Positions 13,523 to 27,469 of a DNA stretch of 64,000 nt are shown piece after piece (the first letter of the stretch is position 1; the number at the start of each line of letters is the position of its first letter). Under the pieces are notes generated by a model. The model was given only the letters and a program-made list of their open reading frames with translations, was not told the DNA's origin and ran no database searches. This stretch comes from Zoroaster sp. YZ-2022 (Eukaryota > Echinodermata > Asteroidea > Forcipulatida > Zoroasteridae): assembly GCA_029582265.1 (NCBI GenBank), contig CM055830.1, positions 25,575,619 to 25,639,618 on the forward strand, in the 5' to 3' direction. A program made the position numbers and the translations under genes.

Positions 13523-13676
13523 AGGTGTTTCGGGCATATACCCGAACACCTAAAAAAAAACGAACAAAAACAAGAGGTGTTTCGGGCATATACCCGAACA
13601 CCTAAAAAAAAAAATTAAAAAAAAAACCGAACAAAAACAAGAGGTGTTTCGGGCATCTACCCGAACACCTAAAAAG
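13523..13676. repeat. Array of three short hairpins
   Basis: Three tandem units of about 50-60 bp, each with 'acaaaaacaagaggtgtttc', a short centre, and CCCGAACACCT, joined by A-rich linkers. Arms AGGTGTTTCGGG and CCCGAACACCT pair apart from one extra T, with a 5-7-nt loop. The same array type occurs after satellite modules at 34.8, 35.8 and 36.4 kb. Confidence 0.88.
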
Positions 13677-13760
13677 GGAAAAAACCCATACCCCTTGGGC
13701 CCCCCACTGAAAAGCAATGCCCCCCTGTGCCCCACTGAAAAAGTCCTGGCTACGCCGCTG

Positions 13761-16042
13761 TACCCTGGGTGACAATGACCTTGTAAGCATGAATAATGTA
13801 GACATAACAGAGTTTCACGAAGGAATAAATAACTAACATGTGAGAGCAAATTAAGTTGGGAACATTTTTGTTGAAATCTGCCCAGCAACTGTCAGTGATA
13901 TGCAAGCATGCTTCCTTTGTTGTAAATCCATAGGCCCTTTTTGGGGGGGGGGGGGGGGGGGGGTTGGCCATTCAATATTTGCTTTTATCATATATCGAGG
14001 AGTCGAGTCAGGTGTTGATAATTTTACCCCACCGAATGATTAAATGCATTGTGATCTATACATCAACCCTGGTATCTCAATGGCAACATAACACAACAGC
14101 TATACCTATAGTTTGCTTTACCCCACCTAATGTTTAAGCTTGTTGAGATTTATTGACAAGCAACCCTGGTAAACCTACGGCAACATGCAAATAGTAGGTG
14201 CACAAGGTCAATGCTGCATATCAGCATATTGCATACTGTGTTTTATAACTAAAACGTTTAAAAAAAAGTAATACCGAAGTCTATTACCAACATGCAGGTA
14301 GCCAAGCGGATAGTAACGAGTTAGTGTACTTCTGTGGTAAAAGCATGATATTTGGCTCACTTCATGTACTTCATACCCACACTTGTATATTTAGATATAG
14401 GGTTTGCGGGGGAAAATATATAAAAGTATATGTATATATAAAAGTATATATAAAAGTATATGTAAAAAAGTATATTATTGGCTAGTAGGAAATCAGCGTT
14501 GTTCTTTGTGTACCCATCATCAGATCCAAGTGCGTTTTGACAATAACTAACCTAACAAACAATCATGGCATACTCCTACTGTAAATACGGGGTAAACAGC
14601 TAAACATCTGCGAAAACTTTGCATACATATGTTTTTTGACGTTTTAAAGACATACAAATCAACAAAACAACTTTTGTTGAATTAAAGGACGATGGTTGCT
14701 TTAGAGAGAATGATAAATTTGTAAATATTTTTGTATTGACAATGGACACTACTAAATTATAACAATGTCAATGAATTTGCATGACTTCATACTAAATTTA
14801 AGTTTGATTTGAGAAAGACACCATTGAAATACCTCAATCGTTGATGCTTTTACTAACTATCCCAAAGGGTCTGTCTCGTATTAAGTCAACAGTAAGGTGT
14901 GTCTAATAACATTTAAACAAATAAAATATTTGTATTTAATTAGCATTCAATTAGTTTCAGTACTGAATGATTCCTTCCTTGGAACTGATCCCAGTTCACA
15001 GCAAAATGAGAGACATCTTATATCCATACATTACATTGTGAGATGACACTGTATTCCAGCAAATAATAATAAATAATAAACGGTCATTGGGCGGGTGCTG
15101 GCCTGGCATATGCGTACTTCACACAATGATAGCTAAATAAATGTAAACATTGACATGGGAACGTAAAAAAGAGCCCCTGAAAGCTTCCATAATTTGGCAG
15201 TTTGTGAAGAAATTACGAAATCAAGTAATTGGATGTAGTATCTGGATCAAGTAACAAAATGGATAATGAGGTTTTAACTCAGAAAATGGTCAGAAAGATC
15301 AAAAGTAAAATATATATCGAACGACGTGAAGGTTTAGCTTAATGGCTTCATTCTGTTCATTTCAAATATATCAGATACAAGTATTAATACTGTAGTAGAC
15401 GCAATTATCAATACTACAGTAGATGAAATGTATAATTGTGGTCTGTAATAATTGATGAAATGCTAAATTTTATTCAAACGACTTTAGTGCCCATTTAATA
15501 ATGTTATTTGTATTTGTAATTATATATAAATTTTAAAGGTATGTTAAGGTTTGGGAATTAAGCAAAAATGAAATTGTCGATTTGTAATGTGAGACTTACT
15601 CAAATTGTATGAAGTATTTCCAGACCTTTATTCTTTTCTTCAGTACACATTGTCAAATGTCATTTTTTTTTTTTTTTCATTTAATATTAGGCCTATCACA
15701 CATTTCAAAGAGACATTCAATTGAATGCTGTATATATATATATGTGATTCCATTCCTTTATGAAAACCAACAAAACATTTAATTGTAAAATAACCAATTT
15801 TCTGTACAAATATAAGGTACTGTAACTTATGAGAAAAGTTGAATTGTTTCCAACGTGAAATCCGCATTGGAATGTATACAAACCATATTTTCTCTTGAAC
15901 GACAGAACATAATAAGCGGAAACTTTCCCAGGTTGGTTGCTTAATTTATATATTGATGCCAAGAGAGTAATTATACTTTTAGAACAGTTTTGCCAAATGA
16001 TGTTACTTCCCCTTTAAATCCAGTTACAAAATACAAAGGTCT
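13761..16042. repeat. Segmental duplication I, copy 1, right half
   Basis: Matches 23651-26624 in the same orientation. Shared landmarks include the TATAAAAGTATATG minisatellite (14415-14475 and 24300-24375), 'ttgttgaattaaaggacgat' and the 'ccaacgtgaaatccgcattgg' stretch. Differences include a 21-G run at 13943-13963 (six Gs in copy 2), a 65-bp insertion in copy 2 near 24807, and a SINE with an expanded tail in copy 2 replacing about 80 bp near 15585-15675. Part of the right end (about 15600-15800) also matches 61740-61935 in inverted orientation. Confidence 0.9.
13943..13963 (+). repeat. Poly-G run of 21
   Basis: An uninterrupted run of 21 Gs preceded by T-rich sequence. The paralogous position near 23849 has only six Gs, so this is a recent expansion or an uncertain base-call length. 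Confidence 0.8.
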
Positions 16043-18100
16043 TTTAACGTAATGTTTGTAGTGTTTAATTTTTTCTGGTTCGTTCTTGTGAAACAAACAT
16101 CCTGACAACTTATACCGTGCATATTACAGTGTAGATGTAATTTAATATCATGTTAAATAACTCCATGTACAGGCGTTGCAGAGCAGAGGTGTGTTTGCAT
16201 AATATGGCACGTCTGTGTTGGTTAAACAAGGACTTTGGACACCGTCAACATGATTACATAGGGTTGCTCATATTATATAGCTTAGTAGGGAAACTACCTT
16301 TTTAAAGGTAAGATATGTGACTGGTACTTTAACTAAAAATTACCGAAATGGTCAAATATTAAAGGTAAGGTATAGTATTGGTGATGTTGGTAAAACTGCT
16401 TCTAAAAGTATCCTTACCTTCTTCGAGTATCCTTACCTTCTTCGAATCAGGATATTCAACGAACATGTAAGACTTCATGCCCACGCTAGTTAAAGCTCGG
16501 TCCTTTGGCCATAACATGAACCCTCGGTCTTTAACCTGCGTTAAAAACTGCGCAACGACCGTTTATTCCCATACTAATGTCAGAAGAGATGAAACATTGA
16601 ATACAATGTAAAGTATTAACTCAATAACTACAATATTAACGGAGTGGAAAGGTACCGGCAAAACGGACCCTCTATCTACAATCAGAACCTAAAGGTTGAC
16701 AGGGACAATCACAATTAAGCCAATTGGACATTTACAATAACTTACAATTCCCAACCTCATAAAAATAATAATACAAGGACGGAAAAACGTGTCAAGTGAA
16801 TTTAGCAAATTGTTGCTCATCTGAAATCCGTAGTAAGTTGAAAATGTAATCGAATTAATTCATTTAAGATGCTGCGAAATAACACGGGCGATGCATCTTT
16901 AAGCTTGCAGCACAGGGAAGCGCGCTCGTTACATTAACAAAAATATAATCTTTTCAGAAAGAAGGTTGTCTCTAAGAAGGCTGTGTTTCTGATCTCTGAG
17001 GGAAAAAAAAGAAAAGTTGCTATAGTCTTGATTAAGTGTTATATTTGTTATAATCTGTTAAAGTCCCTGTACACTGTTGGTTTTCTATAAAAACATAATG
17101 ATCACAGTTTTACCTGAAACTTACTTTTTGTGTAAAGTTGACGATGGTATTAATCATCACTCGAAAATCTTTTCTTCAATGCATTCTGCACTGTTGATCT
17201 ATATTCTACATTTTTAAAGCAACATTTAATGACATAATGGCAACCCCCTCATGTCATCCTTCCCACTTTCAAGTATTTTTACCGACAACTGTTTTGACAA
17301 ATTGGACAGCACTTTTAAAATGTTCACTGTTTCAAAAAAAAAATTCCATGTGTGAAATATTTTCAAAAGAGCTTGCTTACAAGCAGACCTTCGCAAAATT
17401 AAACATGGTTGTGTGATTTACATTGGAAGCCGTGTATAAGTATAACTATGCTTCCATTTTGTTTGTACATGCTAGAAAGTGCCAGAAAATATTCGCAAAC
17501 GATAAATTAATACAAACTGTCGTGGATTTGTTTAATTTTATCAAGGTGGTTGAGACAAGTATAAGTTGTTGCATTGTAAACAAATATGAAATGTAAATGT
17601 TACTACCCAATCAATTGCAATGTTAGAAAAAAAAGCTTATTAGAGTCAAATACTTTGCTGAAAAGACGATTTGTAATATATTCAGTGCCCAAACAGGATA
17701 TGAATTGGATTTAAATTGTTACCGTTGTTTTCTGAAAGAGTGGAAAGGTTAAAGGACAAAAAATGATACGATCAAATCTTATTTTGTAAATAATCGTAGT
17801 GGAAAATATATTTACTGTAATATAAATGATGTGGCACATGATTTCCACTATTTACACATACAGACATTAATGTCAAATGATGGAAGGAAAAAGCTTGTGT
17901 TGTTTACAAAGGCAGTCATCACAATATCTTATATTTTGATGGGATGACATCAGCATGAATGTTTGTAATCATAAGTAAGGCACTATATCTAAAATATTAG
18001 AAAGACGAATTTGAAAAAAGAAAACAAATTTAAAATGTAACATAATATGTAATAGTTTTCATTACGATATGATTAAGTGGAAGGTTTTTCCTGGTCAGAC
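16043..18100. other. Unique non-coding stretch
   Basis: About 2 kb of AT-rich sequence with no long frame and no repeat seen elsewhere in the window. A short direct repeat 'tatccttaccttcttcga' occurs twice near 16409-16446. No RNA gene or promoter is recognisable. Confidence 0.5.

Positions 18101-18102
<2 letters not shown>

Positions 18103-18139
<37 letters not shown>
18103..18139. repeat. (TA)n microsatellite
   Basis: A run of about 18 TA dinucleotides, interrupting otherwise unique sequence. Confidence 0.95.
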
Positions 18140-18142
<3 letters not shown>

Positions 18143-18587
18143 AGTTCCGACAAGTAAGACTCTGGACTCAAAATGTCTGCCGCCTCGTGTCATTGTGTTC
18201 CCAGGTTGTATGTATACTGAGGCGAAGTAGTCCACTGTGATAAAAGTACATGTCAAGTCGCAGGTAATCTCTCTATACGTGATGGTGCTGTTGATGAAAA
18301 GCGCCCTCTGTGGAATGCCATTTTAGACATGGGAGTATTAAAGATGCATGTTGAGTGTGAATCCTTATTTTTTTTGTAATTTTTGGTTAAAGGGAATGTA
18401 CAACTTTTGAAATTACCCGATTACAAAATGACAAAATTGTTAGCCAAAACATAGCTTCTGCCTGGATTGCTTTTATTTAGGAAAAAACACGAAACATATG
18501 CACATTTTAAAAACTTTTCTCATGACTCAGTGTACTCCACATTGAGCTGAAATGTTCACAGATTGATTATTTAAATGTATATATATC

Positions 18588-19078
18588 TTGATTCAAAAAG
18601 AGTAAGCATACTCATAGAAGCAGTTTAGCCAATGTTGTACCTTGTATGTATATCTTGATTCAAAGAGAGTAAGCATACTCATAGAAGCAGTTTTGCCAAC
18701 ATTACCAATGTTGTACCTTGTATGTATATCTTGATTCAAAGAGAGTAAACATACGCATAGAAGCAGTTTTGCCAACATTACCAATGATGTACCTTGTATG
18801 TATATCTTGATTCAAAGAGAGTAAGCGTACTCATAGAAGCAGTTTTGCCAACATTACCAATGATGTACCTTGTATGTATATCTTGATTCAAAGAGAGTAA
18901 ACATACTCATAGAAGCAGTTTGGCCAACATTACCAATGATGTACCTTATGTATATCTTGATTCAAAGAGAGTAAACATACTCATAGAAGCAGTTTTGCCA
19001 ACATTACCAATGATGTACCTTGTATGTATATCTTGATTCAAAGAGAGTAAACATACGCATAGAAGCAGTTTTGCCAAC
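18588..19078. repeat. 76-bp minisatellite, seven units
   Basis: 'ttgattcaaa' starts units at 18588, 18655, 18731, 18807, 18883, 18957 and 19033. Each unit contains 'agcagttttgccaacatta' and 'gatgtaccttgtatgtatat'. The first unit is short (67 bp), lacking 'acattacc'. A single diverged unit exists in segment I at 15953-16010 and 26539-26600 and inverted near 63915-63975, so the array appears to have amplified from that duplicated sequence. Confidence 0.93.
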
Positions 19079-20152
19079 AAAAACATTTGCAATAATACTT
19101 TCAATTAAGTCATTTCAGTAAGTAATTTACAGGGGAATAGATAAAGAGTAATAAAGTGAGTTAATGAATATATGACTTTGTGTGTTATATTCATTGTTGG
19201 TTGATGACATATTTACGGGTTAACAAAGCTCCGGTCAATTATTTGGTGTAGGCCTAACGTCTCAGTTGAAATTAATTTTCTTCCTTTTTACATTGATTGG
19301 TAATTTTCTTTCATTTGTTACGAAATACACTGCTTGAGTCGAAACGTATTGCCATTGTGTACCTTTTCTGCAGTTACACAAAGTAAATAAAAAAATACTG
19401 ATTAAAACAGATTTGCTGCGAAATAGCGAAACGTAAACTACTGACTGTTTAACAATGCTTCAGTATTTTGTCGATAACAATATCATTTAAAAAGTAAACT
19501 TCTCCACAAACAAATTGAAGTCAACCGATTAAAACAAATTTGCAGGTGAAATAGCCAGACTAGTGAGTACAAATTTGGGAGGTTCATATTTTCATTGTTG
19601 TACCCTGCCGTTTGGTTTCCCATGATTTTGCACATGGGGATTCCGAGATTACAATTCCGTTTTTGTCTCAGACATGGGGGGGGGGGGGTATGCTGCTTCA
19701 TGAGCCCTGTAATCATGTGACTGATATTAATACTGTAGGCAGAACCATAGCGAGCGGAGGGGGAGGGGGTGGGGGTGGCACCATCAATCGGCATTTAGAG
19801 CCTCAGTCGGCAAATGAAGCATGTAAATGAAGGTATTTACGGGTGCAAATGAAGGTATTTACGACTGGAAATGTATCGTATTTCTAAGCACTGATGATTT
19901 GCCGAGTTGTTTGTTATCAATTGTTTTTACTTTGAAATATTATTCACGGAAAGAGCTGCAGTTTCGGGTGGTTGTGTAAAATTTGAAACATTAAAAAAAA
20001 AATTAAAATAAAAAAAATCCACTCAAGACACAAACAAACTTATTTTTTTTAAATGTATACCAACTGATAAACCTTTGATAATACAGTGGTATTCATACTC
20101 GTGTTGTGTATACAAACACCCTCAACTTGACTCTAGAATGATAGGCTTTTAT
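19079..20152. other. Unique non-coding stretch with G-rich tracts
   Basis: About 1 kb without a credible gene. It contains a G-run at about 19676-19688 and a G-rich tract near 19755-19780 that could form a quadruplex on the plus strand. Overlapping short frames on both strands across the G-runs are composition artefacts. Confidence 0.5.
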
Positions 20153-20516
20153 CATAATAATAATAATAATAATGTGTGGACTTATATAGCGCACGTATCC
20201 ACCAACTGAGTGGTGCTCAAGGCGCATATTATTACCCCTGCTCATAAGGCTCATAAGGCTCATAAATCATTCCTGAAACCATCTCAGCTCCCTGGGGAGT
20301 ATACAGATCAATTGCTGCCATTACAGCGCATATAGGGCTAATCAACCAACTCTACCCTCACAGGTACCGATTTAACCCCTGGGTGGAGAGAAGCAATTAT
20401 GGTTAAGTGTCTTGCTCAAGGACACAAGTGTCACGGCCGGGATTCGAACCCACATTCTGCTGCTAACACCAGAACTTGAGTCCGGTAAGCTAGACCGCTC
20501 GGCCACGACACTCCAA
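20153..20516 (-). mobile_element. tRNA-derived SINE, type A, full length
   Basis: Read on the minus strand, it begins with a Leu/Ser-tRNA-like head (A box TGGCCGAGCGGTCTAG, B box GGTTCGAATCCC). The body contains 'gacacttaaccataattgct' and 'tatactccccagggagctga', then the shared tail 'gcgctatataagtccacaca' and an (ATT)n end. Pol III internal promoter boxes are visible. This copy is a good reference for the truncated ones in the window. Confidence 0.9.
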
Positions 20517-20911
20517 TGGACTGAAAGACTGAAATCCAAAAGAGCTAAACAGGTTATTGGGTCGATCACCATGGGAACCTTGATATGTTTGGAAACCCCC
20601 TGATGTTGAAATGTAACAATTGGAAATTCCCAAAAGACAAACTTGGCCACGGTAATAATGCAAATACCAGGAGTAGTATGAGTTCCAATCCTTGTTCTTC
20701 AGAGTACCTTAACCTACTACGGACATTGTGATGAGTACTGCTACTATAGGTAACTTTGTTGTCAACAATTAGCATATTAATGCAGGTCATAAATAAATTA
20801 CCTTGAACATTTGTCTCCAATGAAATAAATAATATTTCAAAGCACTGAAGACCAGATATAACTCCATATTTAAACATACATTTTGAATGAAGGTTTGTTG
20901 TTCACTGGGCC
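20517..20911. other. Spacer between SINE and duplication
   Basis: About 395 bp with no recognised gene or repeat. It joins the SINE to the start of segment I copy 2. Confidence 0.5.
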
Positions 20912-21460
20912 AAAAGGTCGCTCAAGGTTGGAGCTTCTATAAAGACAAGTAATTAGGGAGTTAATTAGGGGACAATACCAACTTGAGAGACAAAATAACT
21001 TGCTTACTATCATCTTAAAACCAATTAAGCTTTTAGATAAGAATTCGCTCAGTTTATTTTCTGGTATTTAATTACCAAATGCCATTTATTGCTATGAATG
21101 AGAGTATGTCATATACCAGTATGTCGCATATGGGTTTGCATAGTAAGGAAACAAAATTAATTCAAATCCTGGCATCAGCTACCCCTAGGCTGATTTTTGT
21201 TTCTCATGGAAACACATTATTTCTAAAATTAGGCCAAAAAAAAAATGTTGAGTTGCCCTCCAGTGAAAATATTTGAAGGGGTCGGTCGGTCGGTCGGGAT
21301 TTTTTTTTTTTTTCTCCTTGACTGTCATTTTAAGATTGAAATGCATTGGAACTGAAACCACATACCATGTTTTTCAAAGACAATGATCTAGCAGTATGCA
21401 CAAGTACCTAAAGAATAAAAAGACATCACACATTCAACTTTATAATAATCTTTCAACAAC

Positions 21461-21604
21461 TTTATTTCAACATTTCAACGCATTCGTCACCGGCGGTAAC
21501 GTCGGTGCTTCGTCCGCACAGGCCGCAGAGTCTGCCTTGAAGAGAATGTGCCGCATGCACATATCGCGAAGCACTGTCAACGATTCGTCGAAGCCGACAT
21601 CTTG
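21461..21604 (-). pseudogene. Possible captured C-terminal coding fragment with polyA signal
   Basis: On the minus strand 45 codons stay open up to a TGA at 21469-21467, immediately followed by AATAAA (21466-21461). Residues such as 'VLRDMCMRHILFKADSA' and 'ADEAPTLPPVTNALKC' look protein-like, and local GC is high (CpG-rich) compared with the surroundings. Upstream there is an in-frame TAG at 21607-21605, so it could be a last-exon remnant. I do not recognise the family. It might instead be a decayed end of the element's own transposase. Confidence 0.25.
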
Positions 21605-21814
21605 CTACGGTCCTTGAGCATTTGCCGAAATAAAAGCACCACTCAAAATAAAACCCTGGTACTGGTCTGGTAAATGTTGTTCAAACAAACATTGGAAAGA
21701 TCCATTTAGACTTATTCTTGATATTTTGCTGAATAGTGTGATAGACCTACTTTTCGCTGTGATTGACACAGCAAATTCATCCATATTGCGTGCAATGCTC
21801 AACATGCAACATAT

Positions 21815-22105
21815 GAGTGGCCATTCGATTTGAAAACGTGTAGATCGAGTCGCAATCGTTGACGCACGTACAGTGCAGGGAGCAGTGCACAACGTGTGAG
21901 GGCCATTTGATTTGAAAACGTGTAGATTGAGTCGCAATCATTGACATACAAAACAGCGCGCGAAGCCAATGGAAAACATGTGAGGGGCCATTCGATTGGA
22001 AAACGTGTAGATTTGGGCACACGGTGTGCGCGAAGGCAGTGCACCATGTGAGGTGCACCATGTGAGGGCCGGGGCCATTCGATTTGAAAACATGTAGATT
22101 GAGTC
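21815..22105. repeat. Imperfect 80-90-bp minisatellite, four units
   Basis: The phrase 'ggccattcgatttgaaaac' recurs near 21819, 21902, 21987 and 22074, each followed by 'gtgtagat' and most by 'gagtcgcaatc'. GC-rich spacers 'gcagtgca..' vary in length. It lies within the inverted-repeat element. Confidence 0.85.
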
Positions 22106-23650
22106 TTGGGTACCGGTAAATTTGAAATGGAAAATTTCACAAATCAAACGTATTATGTTTTATACACAGAAATTTGGTAAGTTTCATTAATAAATAGGCC
22201 TATGAATGTCGGGAGAGAGAGACAAAAAAAATAATAAATAAAAAAAATAAAAAAATAAAAAACCGACCCGAGATTTCAGCACTTTTGGGTCGGTCGGTGG
22301 AGGGCAACTCAACATTTTATTTTGGCCTTTACTACAGGGCAATACTGAAACATCGTAAGAGACTGCAGCCGAATAGCTACCAACTTGGAATAGTCATCAT
22401 AGAGAGAAAGATCCAAACACAAAAGTAAGTAAAATGTTGAAGAACAATTAATATTTAGGGTATTCTAATCAAGTAGTACCAAACAAATCAATGACGAAGA
22501 AGAAAGACGCAGGTTTACTATTTCGTGAGCGACACTGGCTGTGCACCATCAGTAAACATGGATTGGACTAGCATGAATGTCAGATATTTGTATTAGTGAA
22601 TTAACTGTCATGACTGTACTGAAGGGAAGGTACAAGAGTTTCTACGAGTATTCTTACTTTCACATTTAACAACCAACCTATGAAAGTTTCACACGACAAA
22701 ATAGTGAAAAGCATATACATGCACTTCAAATTCATTGCATCATGGAATTTTGATCTTATTAAGCAGTAACTGTTATTGGGATTTATTTTACTGATTTTAC
22801 TTTAATGGTAGTATATATATGCAAAAGTACCGTCAACTTTACATCATGTAAGTGTTATGTAAAGCTGTGATAAATGGTTCAGTTCAAATGTTTAAATGTA
22901 AATGAAATATTGAAAACATCGTTTGATATCAATGTGAACAACAACTTGCAACCTTTAAGCAGTACGTATTGTTGTATATAATAATATGATTTTAACTCTC
23001 AAAAACGGAAATTTAAAATTTCTAGTTTCAGCTGCGAACTGACTTAAACAATTACAAGAAATCGTTTTAAAAGCTTTTTAACAGGATCAAATCGCTTTAC
23101 AACAAAAAGAAAAAATCAATCTCAAGCAAAAGCTAGGCAGAAATTTTTGAAATTTTGGATTGATGAGGATTCTCTGATGTGTACTGGAATTTTGTTCATT
23201 TCTTTGGGCGTGTAACTAAAAATGTTTTGTCACCGGTGTCGTTTGTTTTTTATTGTTACATATAGTTAACGTGGGATTTGTCAGATGTAGAGAGCTATAC
23301 CCTGTTGAGTCTTGGTAGTGATTTGAAAAAGATATAAAGTTTGTGTGGTAACCAGTATAGCTGCTGAATAAAGCCTGAAGCATATCCTAAACGGCCAATT
23401 AAAAATACAAGCCTGGCAGCATGATTTTGGAGTGTGTTCCGCTCACACTAACACCATACAACAATAATTGCAGCAGTCACTGTGAGAGGTGATGATGCGA
23501 AAAACAGAGTAGGGTGGAGAAGGGTGAACGAGTAAGGCTGATAGGGTCATTGTCACCTGGGGGTGCTCCCTAATGGTACCCAGGCAATCTCAATCATATG
23601 TACCTGAGAGGACTTTTAGTATTACCTGGGTACCATTGGTGAGTAGGTAG

Positions 23651-26624
<2,974 letters not shown>

Positions 26625-27469
26625 TCGTTTCACGTTTGTAGTGATTAATTCCCAGACATTTTTAGTGTCATATTGGCAACGGTGAAGACTGTAAATTATG
26701 TTTATTCTGCTCTGAAATTCTTAATCGGGAAATCGAAGCAAATGAATTGTTGAAAGATCAAAATCTTACAGTTCTAGTGAATAATCGATTAATAGTCGTA
26801 GATCTGGGTTGTTTTGCTGATAAAACATTCAAAGTCTAGGTCATTGATTCCAGTCACGAATCATCACAATGATGTGGACATTAAACATATTTGCAGTCCT
26901 ACTTACCCGAGTCACATAGATAAACGTTGGCGTAATGTTCATCTACCAGACATGTCGAACGAACCTTACCACCGCGCAGGCTACACGACACGCACGATAA
27001 GTACGCCTGTACACGGGCCATAAATATACATGTACCTCCATGCACGGATGTAATACCAAAATCCTTCGAGAAAGTGAGATAATTATGTGCTCTTCACTTT
27101 GGTAGTCAATGAAACTCTTACATATTGATCTTCGGGACAACAATTTGGCTGTTCCTCATCATTGGAAAAGTGTTATTCTTGAGAGTAAATTCGCTTTGGT
27201 TCAGGCAACATAATTTGGGGCGAATTGGTTTTTCTACGTTTGCAGTCCTAAAACATTTGCCCAGACCAATTCACCCCATCTATGCATCCCAACAGAAAAA
27301 CTAGCATCCATTACAAGTGACAATGACAGATATATCAGTATAATTAAATCCACCAGGAAACCTTACAGTACAGTATTCAATACAGAGTCTGTAAGTATTA
27401 TTGAGACCTGTTTGAAAAATAAGGTACATGCAAACACAATTACAATCTACATGTGTTTCTGGTTTGCAA

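Larger units (their letters stand above)
1669..13760. mobile_element. 12.1-kb hAT-type element without visible transposase
   Basis: The left end reads CAGCGGCGTAGCCA and the right end is its inverted complement, TGGCTACGCCGCTG. The element is flanked by the direct repeat TACCCTGG at 1661-1668 and 13761-13768. Copy 2 of the surrounding duplication has a single TACCCTGG at 23651-23658, so this is a filled/empty pair with an exact 8-bp target duplication. An 8-bp duplication and 'CAGNGGCGTAGCC' ends are typical of hAT transposons (family knowledge). I find no hAT transposase or BED finger, so it must have been mobilised in trans or has lost its gene. Contents from left to right: C/G-rich subterminal stretch, satellite modules, a roughly 710-bp tandem array, about 2.7 kb of unique sequence, another satellite module, a hairpin array, and the C-rich right end. 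Confidence 0.88.
21232..22327. mobile_element. 1.1-kb inverted-repeat element
   Basis: Both ends read GGCCAAAA...ATGTTGAGTTGCCCTCCA inward, giving imperfect inverted repeats of about 33 bp, followed by GGTCGGTCGG-rich sequence on each side. Copy 1 of the duplication lacks the whole element at about 288-299. I cannot define a clean target duplication because about 10 bp differ at the junction. The interior carries a short frame with a polyadenylation signal (21461-21604, minus) and a minisatellite (21815-22105). No transposase is seen, so it is a non-autonomous element of uncertain superfamily. Confidence 0.8.
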
